Assembly: GCF_007997285.1 (NCBI RefSeq)
Contig: NZ_VORX01000002.1
Location: 310,001-374,000, forward strand
Length of the DNA: 64,000 nt
Origin: Gelidibacter salicanalis
GTDB lineage: Bacteria > Bacteroidota > Bacteroidia > Flavobacteriales > Flavobacteriaceae
Direction of reading: 5' to 3'
In this document: positions 8,386-17,337 of the stretch, piece after piece
How positions within the stretch are numbered: position 1 is the first letter of the stretch
How the letters are laid out: each line of letters begins with the position of its first letter
The notes under the pieces: generated by a model
Seen by the model: the letters and a program-made list of their open reading frames with translations, nothing else
Database searches by the model: none
What the model was told of the DNA's origin: nothing
Program-made: the position numbers and the translations under genes

Positions 8386-8745
8386 ATGAAAACAAAATTA
8401 ATAATGTCACTATCAGTGTTTTGTCTTTTTTTAATGTCGGTTCAATCATTACAAACCATTTCTGCAACAGCTAATCAAGAATCTAAAGTCAATGCAGTAT
8501 ATGACGGAAATGAGGGCTATGGTTACAATTTCATCGCCCAACATAAAGATGATGCCACTGAATACACCATGACGTTTCAAAAAGTTAATGAAAACGTGAT
8601 GAAAGAATTTGATTTGGATGGGGAAGTATATCTCAATCAGCAATTTGAGGTTACATATACCGTTAAAAAAGTGGTGACCAAAGATGAAAATGGATTTGAT
8701 GAAGAAGATGAAGTCTTTACCATCACAGGCTTAAAAGCACTATAA
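8386..8745 (+). CDS. Small secreted protein of unknown function
   Basis: A 119-residue protein. The ATG at 8386 is preferred over the upstream frame start because a clear signal peptide (MKTKLIMSLSVFCLFLMSVQ) begins there. The mature part is about 95 residues, rich in acidic residues and beta-prone (EVYLNQQFEVTYTVKKVVTK), suggesting a small periplasmic beta-sandwich. No family was recognised. Its stop lies six bases inside the 3' end of the convergent glycosyltransferase gene. Confidence 0.65.
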   Translation: MKTKLIMSLSVFCLFLMSVQSLQTISATANQESKVNAVYDGNEGYGYNFIAQHKDDATEYTMTFQKVNENVMKEFDLDGEVYLNQQFEVTYTVKKVVTKDENGFDEEDEVFTITGLKAL

Positions 8746-10173
8746 GAAAACAAAACTTTTCAATTTAAAGGACTGCCATTGGGCGGTCTTTTTTTTAAAT
8801 AGTTCCCAAAAGAATACAGCATACACTACCGTATACTCGAGTGCTATAATCCACAAATTTTCCGTGTTTCTGGAATTAGCATACGCTAGGTAACTCAAGA
8901 TAATCACAAACGACCAAACCAACGGAAATTTGTAGTTGGTAAAAACGGATAGGATTATAAGGGTGGCCAAATACCATGGATGAATGGTCGTAGACATAAA
9001 AAAATAAATACTTACCACAAATAACATGGAAACCATTAGGTCTTGAAGTGGATTGTTCTTTCTTGAAAAGGTAAATAATAAGACCATTAGCAGCGTTAGG
9101 AATGGAATGAATTTACCAATTATAGCAATCTGATTATATCCTGTAATTGCAAAACCAATTTCTCTGGCAAGATAGTATAGACTGGCGTTAAACTCAAAAG
9201 TACTAAACCATAGACCTACGGTTTCAGCGTAGTTGTGTACAAATTCAGAAGAATAGAACGGAGCAAATAAGAGTAAAATTGTGATGCCGATAATACTGTA
9301 AAACCCTAATAAATGTGCAAAATTTAAATTTGGACTATCTACTTTAAAAGTCTCTAGGTCAGGTGCAGCATGCAACGCATTTTTTCTGACGAAAAATTTA
9401 AAAAATAAGGGTAAAATTAAAAGTGGGAGCAGTTTAACAGCTACCGATACTGCAAAAACTACTGCAGCAGTTTTCCAGTCGCCGCGCTGTAATAGATATA
9501 AACTCAGCACTAAAAAGAAAATCATGATGCCTTCAAAATGAAGATTTCCAGTAAGCTCAATAATGATAAATGGGTTCAACGCATACCAGAAGATGTGTTT
9601 GGTAGGCATGTTTAATCGTTTTAAGAGCTTCATTCCGATCACGAGTGTGCCAATATCTGCGAGAATGATAAAGACCCTGAAGACCACGGCAGCTCCTAAG
9701 ATGTTCTCTCCTGAAATTAGTCCGGCAATCATAAAAATGAATTGTTTAACAGGAGGGTAATTGGTAAAATGACTAGCGTTGAGCGCCCCCATGCCATTAT
9801 AGAGTTCTTGAGCCTGGGCCACCGGAAATCTACCAAGACTTATAAAAGATTCTGGTGTAAATAGATAGGGATTAAATCCTTCTAGAATCATTCGTCCGTC
9901 CCATATAAACCGATAAAAATCTTGTGACAGGTTTGGTGTTGCCCCTAAAAAAACCAATCGAAATACGACCGTAAGCACGATCAAAACCTTTAAGTTGGCG
10001 TTTGTGCTCTGTACTAATTTATAGAACAGAACAAATAGGCCTGTATATATTAGCATTAGTTTGGTGTAATCCGTTCTTACCAAATCGTACGCAAATAGTG
10101 CATAGAGCACCAAGCTTAACAGCGCCATGAGCACTGGCGTTCTGTATAATTTTAAAGATGTTGGATTAAACAT
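8740..10173 (-). CDS. Multipass polyprenol-phosphate-sugar-dependent glycosyltransferase (GT87/MptB-like)
   Basis: A 477-residue integral membrane protein with about twelve hydrophobic segments. The extracytoplasmic loop after the second or third segment carries SQDFYRFIWDGRMILEGFNP, matching the acidic D/E motif loop of GT-C enzymes such as mannosyltransferase MptB and GT87 proteins. These take a sugar from a polyprenol-phosphate donor and add it outside the membrane. The donor could be made by the dolichol-phosphate-sugar-synthase-like protein at 11837. A hairpin terminator at 10281 separates it from the upstream glycosyltransferase operon, so it may have its own promoter. Confidence 0.8.
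   Translation of the reverse strand: MFNPTSLKLYRTPVLMALLSLVLYALFAYDLVRTDYTKLMLIYTGLFVLFYKLVQSTNANLKVLIVLTVVFRLVFLGATPNLSQDFYRFIWDGRMILEGFNPYLFTPESFISLGRFPVAQAQELYNGMGALNASHFTNYPPVKQFIFMIAGLISGENILGAAVVFRVFIILADIGTLVIGMKLLKRLNMPTKHIFWYALNPFIIIELTGNLHFEGIMIFFLVLSLYLLQRGDWKTAAVVFAVSVAVKLLPLLILPLFFKFFVRKNALHAAPDLETFKVDSPNLNFAHLLGFYSIIGITILLLFAPFYSSEFVHNYAETVGLWFSTFEFNASLYYLAREIGFAITGYNQIAIIGKFIPFLTLLMVLLFTFSRKNNPLQDLMVSMLFVVSIYFFMSTTIHPWYLATLIILSVFTNYKFPLVWSFVIILSYLAYANSRNTENLWIIALEYTVVYAVFFWELFKKKTAQWQSFKLKSFVFL
8763..8799 (+). terminator. Terminator of the small secreted protein gene, inside the opposing gene
   Basis: GGACTGCC (8770-8777) pairs with GGGCGGTC (8781-8788) with one G-T pair, followed by eight T residues. 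It lies within the last codons of the convergent gene at 8740, so the two genes share this DNA. Confidence 0.6.
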
Positions 10174-10280
10174 GCTACAACTTTTGTACTTTGAAAAACG
10201 GTTACGCTTTGAGATGAATTTGCAAGATAAGTTGTTTTAAGCATGTAATAAACAACAGAAGTTGTCAAAGTTTATAAATC

Positions 10281-10333
10281 AAAAAGACCTGAAAGAAGCG
10301 CATTTAAAGTGCGATTATCTATCAGGTCTTTTA
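10281..10333 (-). terminator. Terminator of the glycosyltransferase operon (minus strand)
   Basis: AAAGACCTGA (10283-10292) pairs with TCAGGTCTTT (10322-10331). A second inner stem (CGCA/TGCG) lies within, and read on the minus strand it ends in a T tract. It sits just downstream of the processive glycosyltransferase. Confidence 0.7.
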
Positions 10334-10349
10334 AAATTTTATATAATGA

Positions 10350-11840
10350 CTATACTTTAGAAGTCAACGATTTAAAAAACACATATCCAAATCCTGTGAA
10401 TAACATCAAGTGAAATGGAAACAATCCAAAATCGCCACCTTGGTCACCCACCACAAAAGCGCTGTAGAGGCCAAATCCGAAATAGAGCATTAATGCACCT
10501 TCAAAAATCACGTTCATGGACACTTTTTTACGCAAGTATTTATTGCCTTTCCAAGTGTCTTTTAAGGTGCTTATATTAAATTTTGGTGTTCTGATAAATT
10601 CACTACGTTTCCCAATATGTCCTTCAATTACTGCAATAGAATTATGGAGTGAAAAGCCCATCGCAATAGAGAAAAATGTAAAAAATAGTCCCACATAGGT
10701 GAAGAAGTTTTTAAAACCATTGCCATAAATCTCTTTATACATGATCCAATAACACACAAAAAAGATGATGGTGCTCAATACGAAAAAGCTCATAAAGTAG
10801 AAGTAAAATCTCAAATGCGCATATTCATTTTTAATGTACAACATAGGGATGCTCAACACGGCCACCAAAAACACATTTAAAAACATGGTACTGTTTAAAA
10901 GATGCAGTAATCCGTGAATCTTGGTCTTTGGAGAGATGTTTTTCGATTTTAAAACGCGCCACATCATTTTCCTGAAGTTTTCAGCGCCACCTTTATTCCA
11001 GCGGAATTGTTGTGATCGTGCAGCACTAATGACCACGGGTAATTCTGCAGGCGTTTCTACATCTTCCAAATACTTAAACTTCCAGTTTTTAAGCTGCGCT
11101 CTATAGCTTAAATCTAAATCTTCAGTAAGTGTATCGCCTTCCCAGTTACCGGCATCAATAATGCAGGATTTGCGCCACACACCAGCTGTCCCATTAAAAT
11201 TAATAAAATGTCCTTTGCTGTTTCTGCCCACTTGCTCTAATGTAAAATGTGCATCCAAGGCAAATGCCTGAATTTTAGTAAGTATGGAATAATTTCTATT
11301 GATATGTCCCCATCGGGTTTGGACCACACCAATTTCTTTATCCTTAAAATAGGGGATGGTCTGTTTTAGCCAATTTGGTTTCGGTAAAAAATCGGCATCA
11401 AAAATGGCAATATATTCGCCTTTGGCTATTTTTAAACCTTCTTTCAAAGCTCCCGCTTTAAAGCCACTACGGTCAGTTCTTCGGATATGTTGAATATCCA
11501 AACCGGTAGCTTTTAATTTTTCGACATGGTGAAATGTAGTCTCTACGGTCTCATCAGTAGAATCGTCCAAAACTTGTATTTCAAGTTTGTCTTTAGGGTA
11601 ATCCATCAAAGCGATGTTTTCTAAAAGACGATCCATAACGTACATTTCGTTATAAACGGGAAGCTGAATGGTGACAAAAGGAATTTCCTCAGGATTGGAG
11701 AAATCAAAAACTTCAGAGGTATCTTGTTTCTTTTTAGCGGATATATAATTAATTAATAGGTTCAGTTGTGCTAATGAATATAATAAAATAAGGATAAGAG
11801 CAATGGTGTAAACAACTATTATTAAGTATTCTAGAATCAT
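10350..11840 (-). CDS. Processive family 2 glycosyltransferase (cellulose-synthase-like)
   Basis: A 496-residue membrane glycosyltransferase. One N-terminal membrane helix precedes a GT2 catalytic domain with LDDSTDETV (first Asp), FDADFLP (DxD), TEDLDLSYRA (catalytic TED) and QQFRWNKGG (the Q/RxxRW motif of processive enzymes), and four or more helices follow. The organisation resembles glucomannan or cellulose synthase-like enzymes that both polymerise and extrude a beta-glycan. No PilZ domain is visible. It overlaps the preceding GT2 gene by four bases (ATGA), so the two are translationally coupled. The polymer is unknown. Confidence 0.85.
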   Translation of the reverse strand: MILEYLIIVVYTIALILILLYSLAQLNLLINYISAKKKQDTSEVFDFSNPEEIPFVTIQLPVYNEMYVMDRLLENIALMDYPKDKLEIQVLDDSTDETVETTFHHVEKLKATGLDIQHIRRTDRSGFKAGALKEGLKIAKGEYIAIFDADFLPKPNWLKQTIPYFKDKEIGVVQTRWGHINRNYSILTKIQAFALDAHFTLEQVGRNSKGHFINFNGTAGVWRKSCIIDAGNWEGDTLTEDLDLSYRAQLKNWKFKYLEDVETPAELPVVISAARSQQFRWNKGGAENFRKMMWRVLKSKNISPKTKIHGLLHLLNSTMFLNVFLVAVLSIPMLYIKNEYAHLRFYFYFMSFFVLSTIIFFVCYWIMYKEIYGNGFKNFFTYVGLFFTFFSIAMGFSLHNSIAVIEGHIGKRSEFIRTPKFNISTLKDTWKGNKYLRKKVSMNVIFEGALMLYFGFGLYSAFVVGDQGGDFGLFPFHLMLFTGFGYVFFKSLTSKV

Positions 11841-12529
11841 TTTTTAAAACTATATTTAAAAATCCAACCTAGGATTTTTACGCCCGCAAAGATAGAACCT
11901 TTTATGGTTCCTGATACTTTTGAGACGCCAATTCTTTTTTTATATTTTACGGGGACTTCAGTGTAGGATAATTTGTGTTTGAGCGCCTTTAATTGCATCT
12001 CGATCGTCCACCCGTAGGTCTTGTCCTCCATTTGTAAATCTAGGAGTTTGTCATATGTAATGGCTCTAAACGGACCAAGATCAGTGAAGGTGGCGCCAAA
12101 CAAAACGCGCATTAAAAACGTAGCTAACCAATTCCCGAAATGCTGTTGAGGGGTCATGGAGCCTTTTTCTTGTAATCTTCTGACACGGGAGCCTACGACA
12201 AAATCAATATTATCTTCTAGAATTGGTTGAATTATCTTATCTAATTCTTCTGGATAATCACTGTAATCGCCGTCCATAAAGACCACAATATCTGGTTTTT
12301 GGGAAAGCTGTGCAATATAGTCCATGCCTTTAAGGCAAGCGTAACCATACCCCATTCGAGATTCAGTTAATACCGTGGCTCCGGCCCGTTGCGCCACTTC
12401 AGCGGTACGGTCAGTAGATTGGTTATTGACCACAATCACTTCATCCACATGTTTCGGAATGTCCTTTATGACAAGCCCAATAGAATCAGCTTCATTGTAA
12501 GCGGGAATAATGACTTTAATAATAGACAT
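11837..12529 (-). CDS. Family 2 glycosyltransferase, dolichol-phosphate-sugar-synthase-like
   Basis: A 230-residue cytoplasmic or peripheral GT2 enzyme. The start at 12529 (MSIIKVIIPAYNEAD) is chosen because the family begins right at this strand; the longer frame to 12634 adds 35 residues with no family character. Motifs: PAYNEADSIG, VVNNQSTDRT and MDGDYSDYPEEL (the DxD metal site). Relatives move mannose or glucose from a nucleotide sugar to a polyprenol phosphate. The stop overlaps the start of the processive GT2 gene. It could supply the lipid-linked sugar used by the GT87-like protein at 8740. Confidence 0.85.
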   Translation of the reverse strand: MSIIKVIIPAYNEADSIGLVIKDIPKHVDEVIVVNNQSTDRTAEVAQRAGATVLTESRMGYGYACLKGMDYIAQLSQKPDIVVFMDGDYSDYPEELDKIIQPILEDNIDFVVGSRVRRLQEKGSMTPQQHFGNWLATFLMRVLFGATFTDLGPFRAITYDKLLDLQMEDKTYGWTIEMQLKALKHKLSYTEVPVKYKKRIGVSKVSGTIKGSIFAGVKILGWIFKYSFKK

Positions 12530-12649
12530 TGGTTGATTTAAGGTGTGGCAAAAGTAACGTTTGTTTTTTAAAATGCTGGTAAACATCCTGACGGTATGTG
12601 TTGCCGCTTGAAACACCAAATCTGTCTTTATCAAATGAACACTTCACGG

Positions 12650-14248
12650 TTATTTCTGATTTACCAAATCCATTAAATCCACATCGTTACCTAATAGAAT
12701 ATCGTTGCTATTGATGCGTCCGTTCATGGAGTCATTCTCCAGTTTCAAGACCCCTCTTGGGCACACCGCGGCACAAATACCACAGCCTACACAACTGCTT
12801 CTTACAATGTTTTCGCCCTTTTGTGCATAAGCACGTACATCAATACCCATTTCGCAATAGGTAGAACAGTTGCCACACGAAATACATTGGCCACCGTTAG
12901 TGGTAATTCTAAATTTTGAAAACAAACGTTGTTGGAAACCTAACATGGCGGCCATTGGGCAGCCAAAACGACACCAAACGCGATTCCCAAAAATGGGATA
13001 AAATCCAACACCAATCACGCCGGAAAATATGGCGCCTATTAAAAAGCCGTAAGATGATTTAAGGAAGTAGGTGTCCACCAAAAAGACATTTTTAGTGCCG
13101 CTAAAATAATGCATCCCAATGAGTACCATAATAATCACAAAATAGCCAATGGCACCATATTGGGCATCCTTTGCCAATTCTTTTCGTTTAAATAGCATCA
13201 CCAAAGCGAAGACAACGGTGAGTAATCCGGCAACGCCAAGGAGAAACACATCTTTTGTTAGCCAATATTTACTGGAATCATTTCCTAAATACGAATAAAT
13301 AACCGCAGTGGTCATTAAGGTAACAAACACGACCACACTGTGCACTACCCAGCGTTCAACTTTCCAGGCAAATTGACTTTTATCGCTCAAATGACGAAAT
13401 GGATCTCCTGCGGTTTCAGCAAGTCCGCCGCAACCACACACCCAAGAACAATACCATCGTTTACCGTATTTATAAGTCAAAATTGGAGAGATCACAAAAA
13501 TTGAAACAATTCCGAAAATTAAAAATGCCAAACCGATATCTCCCGCTTCAATCATGGAATCTACACGATACTTGTCAAAATTGTAAAAGTTGAGAGGCCA
13601 AATATTCTTTAAATCATAATACGGTAGGCTAAAAGTTTCTGAATTTAATCGCGCCATAAATTCCGGAATCAGGAAGGCGAAGGCCAGTTGAAAGAACATC
13701 ACTGAAATGGTGCGTAACTGCTCGTAACGGTTATGGCGGTATTTGAGCATAAATTTATAGCCAAAAACTAAAATAGCGACCGTATACAATGTGCCATACA
13801 CGAACCATTGACTGGCGGGACCGCCGTTCAGCAATCGGCTTAACGGGTCAAATAAGGCTACCAATCCGCCGTTCGCGCCTCCGTCAGCGGCAAGTCCGAG
13901 CCATTCAGCCTTAAAATATAGAACGATATAAAAAAGTGTGAGTACAATCCCTAAGGCCCAACCCCAAAGTCCGCGCGAGGCAATGGATTTAAACCACACC
14001 CCATCATTTTTAATCCCTGCCTGTTTGGTTAAATAAGCGTTGTTAGAGAACATAATGGTGCCCGCCGTAATTAATCCTAAGGAGAGGGATAGAAATAGAG
14101 GTTTATTAGGAAAATCAACATTAAAAAGTGTCAAGGCCATGATAAACAGTCCCACAATTCCTAATGCCACAGCAATTTTTTGGGTTTTAGAAAGCGTCTG
14201 CGAATCTGGTTTCGCTAGAGACATGCTTGAATTTGTTTTGGTACTCAT
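12650..14248 (-). CDS. Membrane-bound 4Fe-4S protein, NapH/NosR/CcoG-like
   Basis: A 532-residue protein with about ten or more hydrophobic segments. It has a cytoplasmic Cys motif (CSWVCGCGG), a second (CRFGCPMAA), and a C-terminal pair of classical 4Fe-4S binding motifs, CISCGNCSTYC and CVGCGICAAVCP. This is the layout of NapH/NosR-type quinol-linked electron-transfer proteins. The start at 14248 (MSTKTNSS) is preferred over the frame start at 14272 because the extra residues lie in a palindromic repeat. The gene lies 120 bases upstream of the glycosyltransferases and, apart from a RAYT insertion, downstream of an FAD oxidoreductase that may be its electron partner. Confidence 0.82.
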   Translation of the reverse strand: MSTKTNSSMSLAKPDSQTLSKTQKIAVALGIVGLFIMALTLFNVDFPNKPLFLSLSLGLITAGTIMFSNNAYLTKQAGIKNDGVWFKSIASRGLWGWALGIVLTLFYIVLYFKAEWLGLAADGGANGGLVALFDPLSRLLNGGPASQWFVYGTLYTVAILVFGYKFMLKYRHNRYEQLRTISVMFFQLAFAFLIPEFMARLNSETFSLPYYDLKNIWPLNFYNFDKYRVDSMIEAGDIGLAFLIFGIVSIFVISPILTYKYGKRWYCSWVCGCGGLAETAGDPFRHLSDKSQFAWKVERWVVHSVVVFVTLMTTAVIYSYLGNDSSKYWLTKDVFLLGVAGLLTVVFALVMLFKRKELAKDAQYGAIGYFVIIMVLIGMHYFSGTKNVFLVDTYFLKSSYGFLIGAIFSGVIGVGFYPIFGNRVWCRFGCPMAAMLGFQQRLFSKFRITTNGGQCISCGNCSTYCEMGIDVRAYAQKGENIVRSSCVGCGICAAVCPRGVLKLENDSMNGRINSNDILLGNDVDLMDLVNQK

Positions 14249-14264
14249 AGTTCGGTATTTATTA

Positions 14265-14295
14265 GACCTCACAGGTTTTTGATACCTGTGAGGTT
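14265..14295. repeat. REP-like palindrome, copy 1
   Basis: ACCTCACAGGT (14266-14276) and ACCTGTGAGGT (14284-14294) form an 11-base inverted repeat with a seven-base loop. The same sequence family recurs at 14887-14917, on the other side of the RAYT transposase remnant. It also overlaps the leader of the 4Fe-4S gene. Confidence 0.8.
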
Positions 14296-14303
14296 TTGTA
14301 TAG

Positions 14304-14864
14304 TTATTCTAAAAGAAATCTTTCTTTAATTCTTAATTCTTTATCGTTGTGGACAAATTCAAAATTCTCTCTGTTCTCAAACAAATTAAGCACAAAATCT
14401 CTATTCAATAATGTAGGTTGCTTTGATAAAGTTGACTTATAAGAAGAATATTTATATCCTCTGAAATCATCAGTAAATTAGTGATGTGTTGGATTTGTGT
14501 GGATATATACAATCAAAGATTTTAAATATGTTTTATCAGTTATTTTAATTCTTGAAAATCTGTCTTTAAATAAACTCCCAGTTCTATCATATGACTTGTT
14601 GATCGCTTTTGCATACGCGTTAAAGAGATTTGAGTAACATTGCGAGATTGTTTTTGTCTCAAGATTTTCCTTTAAATAAACCAGCAAATGAAAATGGTTT
14701 TTCAAGAGACAGAAGGCCAAAACATCTGAACAAGGGAGAACGTGTTTTTTTAGTAACATCAAAAAATACTCATAATTCCTGTCCTCAATAAAAATAGTCT
14801 CTTTATTGTTCCCACAATTATAAATATGATAGTAATTACCTTCTATGAGTGGTTCGTAATTCAT
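14304..14864 (-). pseudogene. REP-associated (RAYT, Y1/IS200-like) transposase with in-frame stop
   Basis: A 187-codon frame encoding a Y1 HUH-type transposase: metal-binding HxH in KNHFHLLVY (H57, H59), GSLFKDRFSR, and the catalytic-tyrosine helix region LIVYIHTNP (Y120). At codon 129 a TAA (14478-14480) interrupts it directly after NPTHH. The same frame then continues for 57 codons (FTDDFRGYKYSSYK, then a charged tail) to a second TAA at 14304. The continuation matches the usual RAYT C-terminus, so this is a full-length gene broken by one nonsense codon. Flanking palindromes at 14265 and 14887 support the REP/RAYT assignment. A sequencing error is the alternative. Confidence 0.85.
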
Positions 14865-14886
14865 ACGTATTTTTTAGATGTTGGAA

Positions 14887-14917
14887 GACCTCACAGGTTT
14901 TCAAAACCTGTGAGGTC
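14887..14917. repeat. REP-like palindrome, copy 2 (perfect)
   Basis: A perfect inverted repeat with 15-base arms, GACCTCACAGGTTTT (14887-14901) and AAAACCTGTGAGGTC (14903-14917), around a single C. It lies between the RAYT start and the stop codon of the FAD oxidoreductase gene, where it may also act as a terminator. Confidence 0.85.
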
Positions 14918-14918
14918 T

Positions 14919-16223
14919 CTATCGATACGCCATTTTAAATTGATATTTATAAGCATTATTAATCTCCTCCTCAAAAGTTTTATAAAATTCAGGATCAAAG
15001 TTGGCTTCTTTTAAATTTTTGATGACATAATCCGTCGTTCGTTGTTCCGTCAGCCATCGGTCAAACACCTCGTGTCGCATGCGGATTCCAAAGGTATTGA
15101 TGCCTAAAAAAATGTTGGACGCTTCCTGATATTCTATAGTAATACATTTTTGACCATCGTCATGTTTCCAATGAAAATGCGCATAGCCTTTTTTTGGGGT
15201 GGCAAACACCCATCCATACGTTTGATATTCAATATCAAAAAACTTGGCAGAATTAAACCAATGTCCAGGATTATAGGCCATCCGATTTCCGCAGATCGTT
15301 TGTGCCAAGGCTTCACCCATCATTCTGCCTGTATACCACACGGCCTCAATTGGCTTGCGATTCCCTATGGGTTCGCGTTGTTGCGCGCAATCGCCTATGG
15401 CATAAACATCTTTTACATTGGTTTCTAAATATCTATTGACCAATACGCCGCGGTCTGTTTCAATAGCTGTGGACTTTATCAGGCCAATATTAGGAGAGAC
15501 GCCTGCGGTCAATCCTACCAAATTGCAAGAAATTGTTTCACCCGTTTCGGCAATGATCACGCCATTGGCATTTCCATGCGCATCAGAAGTGATTTCGCTT
15601 AAATTTGAGTTTAAGCGTAAATCGATGCCGTGACTTAAAATATGCCGACCCAGCATGTCTGCATCACCCCTTGGTAAAACGCCATCCCAAAAACGCTCTT
15701 CCCGCACTAAAAACGTTACCGGAATCTTACGGGTGTGCAACATCTCAGCCAATTCAATACCAATTAATCCACCTCCAACCACAACTGCGCGTTGGCAAAC
15801 CTCATTGTTGGGAGCAATAGCTTCTAGCTGGTCCAAATCTTGCTTGCTATACAAGCCAATAACACTTTTTAAGTCTTGACCTTTCCATCCAAATTTATTG
15901 GAGATACTTCCAGTGGCAACAATAAGTTTGTCATATTGCATATTTTCGTTATTCTCCAATTGAAGTGATTTGTGCTCCGTATTGATGGCGGTCACCAAGC
16001 CAAATTTTAAATCTATCCGATTTTTTTTCCAAAAGGAATCTTCGTAAGGTTTGGTATGCTCGTATTTCATATGGCCCATATAAATATACATCAGGGCGGT
16101 TCGTGAGAAAAAATGCTCGGTTTCTGCAGAAATAATGGTGATTTTCTTATCGGATAGTTTTCGGATGTGACGGGCTGCCGTAATACCTGAAATCCCATTG
16201 CCAATAATAACGATGTGTTCCAT
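14919..16223 (-). CDS. NAD(P)/FAD-dependent oxidoreductase
   Basis: A 434-residue flavoprotein of the pyridine-nucleotide-disulfide reductase type. It has an N-terminal FAD Rossmann motif GNGISGITAA (residues 8-17), a second dinucleotide fold VVVGGGLIGIELAE (147-160) for NAD(P)H, and the FAD-contacting VYAIGDCAQ motif. There is no redox-active CxxxxC, so it is closer to ferredoxin, rubredoxin or nitrite reductase-type reductases than to disulfide reductases. The gene is divergent from the GH113-like gene and probably heads a minus-strand transcript that includes the 4Fe-4S membrane protein. It could pass electrons from NAD(P)H to that protein (inferred). Confidence 0.83.
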   Translation of the reverse strand: MEHIVIIGNGISGITAARHIRKLSDKKITIISAETEHFFSRTALMYIYMGHMKYEHTKPYEDSFWKKNRIDLKFGLVTAINTEHKSLQLENNENMQYDKLIVATGSISNKFGWKGQDLKSVIGLYSKQDLDQLEAIAPNNEVCQRAVVVGGGLIGIELAEMLHTRKIPVTFLVREERFWDGVLPRGDADMLGRHILSHGIDLRLNSNLSEITSDAHGNANGVIIAETGETISCNLVGLTAGVSPNIGLIKSTAIETDRGVLVNRYLETNVKDVYAIGDCAQQREPIGNRKPIEAVWYTGRMMGEALAQTICGNRMAYNPGHWFNSAKFFDIEYQTYGWVFATPKKGYAHFHWKHDDGQKCITIEYQEASNIFLGINTFGIRMRHEVFDRWLTEQRTTDYVIKNLKEANFDPEFYKTFEEEINNAYKYQFKMAYR

Positions 16224-16314
16224 ATGGTGACTTTTAGGCTTGATTTGTCGTAGTTTTTTTCAAAACTTAATATTTTAAATTGAGTTTGTTTAAATTTAGG
16301 GATAAATAACACGA

Positions 16315-17337
16315 ATGAAATCGGTTTTACATTTTTTATATTTTAGTTTGATAGGATTATTCGCTTCGTGCAGTGCTACAGTAGAGAAACCACAGAAGAT
16401 TAATGGGGTAAGTTTTGTAGCTTCAAGAGTTGCGGTTGACGATACGCATATGGCACCCTTGCTGCAGATTAATGCTAATTACGCTGCGGTGATGCCTTTT
16501 GGCTTTATCCGCGAATTGTCACATCCTGAAATAAATTTTAATAGCGAACGTCAATGGTTTGGTGAAACGGATAAAGGCGTGAGACAGTATATCGAAACGC
16601 TGCAAAAAAATCATATGAAAATTATGATGAAACCCCAAATTTGGGTGCGGAAAGGCGAATTTACCGGATTCATTAAGATGGCTCATGAAGAGGATTGGAG
16701 ACTCCTGGAAGACACCTATCGTAATTTTATTTTGACCTACGCCGAAGTTGCTGAGACTACTAACGTCGACATTTTTTGCATCGGCACAGAATTGGAAGGT
16801 TTTATAGCCGCTAGACCGGATTATTGGAAACAGCTGATTGTGGAAATTCGTAATATTTATAATGGAAAGCTCACTTATGCCGCTAATTGGGATGAATATC
16901 CCAAAACTCCCTTTTGGGCAGATTTAGATTATATTGGTGTTGATGCGTATTTCCCGTTGAGCGATCAAAAAACGCCGACTATTGCTGAGTGCAAGGCGGC
17001 TTGGCAACCCTACCAGCAACAGCTAAAAGCGGTGTCGGAACGGCATCAGAAACCTATTTTATTTACGGAATATGGGTATCGAAGTGTGGACTATACGGCA
17101 AAAGCCCCTTGGAAATTTGATCGAGATATGACCGTGGTGAATATGGAAGCACAGTCCAATGCCATGCAAGCCTTGTATGATGCAAATTGGAGTGAAGATT
17201 GGTTTGCCGGAGGGTTTGTTTGGAAATGGTTTCATGATCACAACAATGCAGGTGGCGTGAGTGATACGCAGTTTACGCCCCAAAACAAACCAGTAGAAGC
17301 CATCATCAGCGCCACTTATAAAAACCATCAACAATGA
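16315..17337 (+). CDS. GH113-like glycoside hydrolase lipoprotein
   Basis: A 340-residue protein with a lipoprotein signal (LIGLFASCSA, Cys19) followed by a TIM-barrel domain of glycoside hydrolase clan A. The two catalytic glutamates are visible: the acid/base in FCIGTELEGF and the nucleophile in LFTEYGYRS. Characterised GH113 members are beta-1,4-mannanases; the true substrate here is unknown. It may trim the glycan made by the adjacent minus-strand glycosyltransferases. Its stop overlaps the start of the phosphoesterase gene by four bases (ATGA), so the two are co-translated. Confidence 0.8.
   Translation: MKSVLHFLYFSLIGLFASCSATVEKPQKINGVSFVASRVAVDDTHMAPLLQINANYAAVMPFGFIRELSHPEINFNSERQWFGETDKGVRQYIETLQKNHMKIMMKPQIWVRKGEFTGFIKMAHEEDWRLLEDTYRNFILTYAEVAETTNVDIFCIGTELEGFIAARPDYWKQLIVEIRNIYNGKLTYAANWDEYPKTPFWADLDYIGVDAYFPLSDQKTPTIAECKAAWQPYQQQLKAVSERHQKPILFTEYGYRSVDYTAKAPWKFDRDMTVVNMEAQSNAMQALYDANWSEDWFAGGFVWKWFHDHNNAGGVSDTQFTPQNKPVEAIISATYKNHQQ

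Noticed and set aside
12530-12634. Longer N-terminus for the dolichol-phosphate-sugar-synthase-like protein
   Set aside because: GT2 proteins begin at the first strand (MSIIKVIIPAYN); the extra 35 residues show no conserved character.
15150-15879. Plus-strand frames inside the FAD oxidoreductase gene
   Set aside because: Antisense shadows of a well-recognised flavoprotein.
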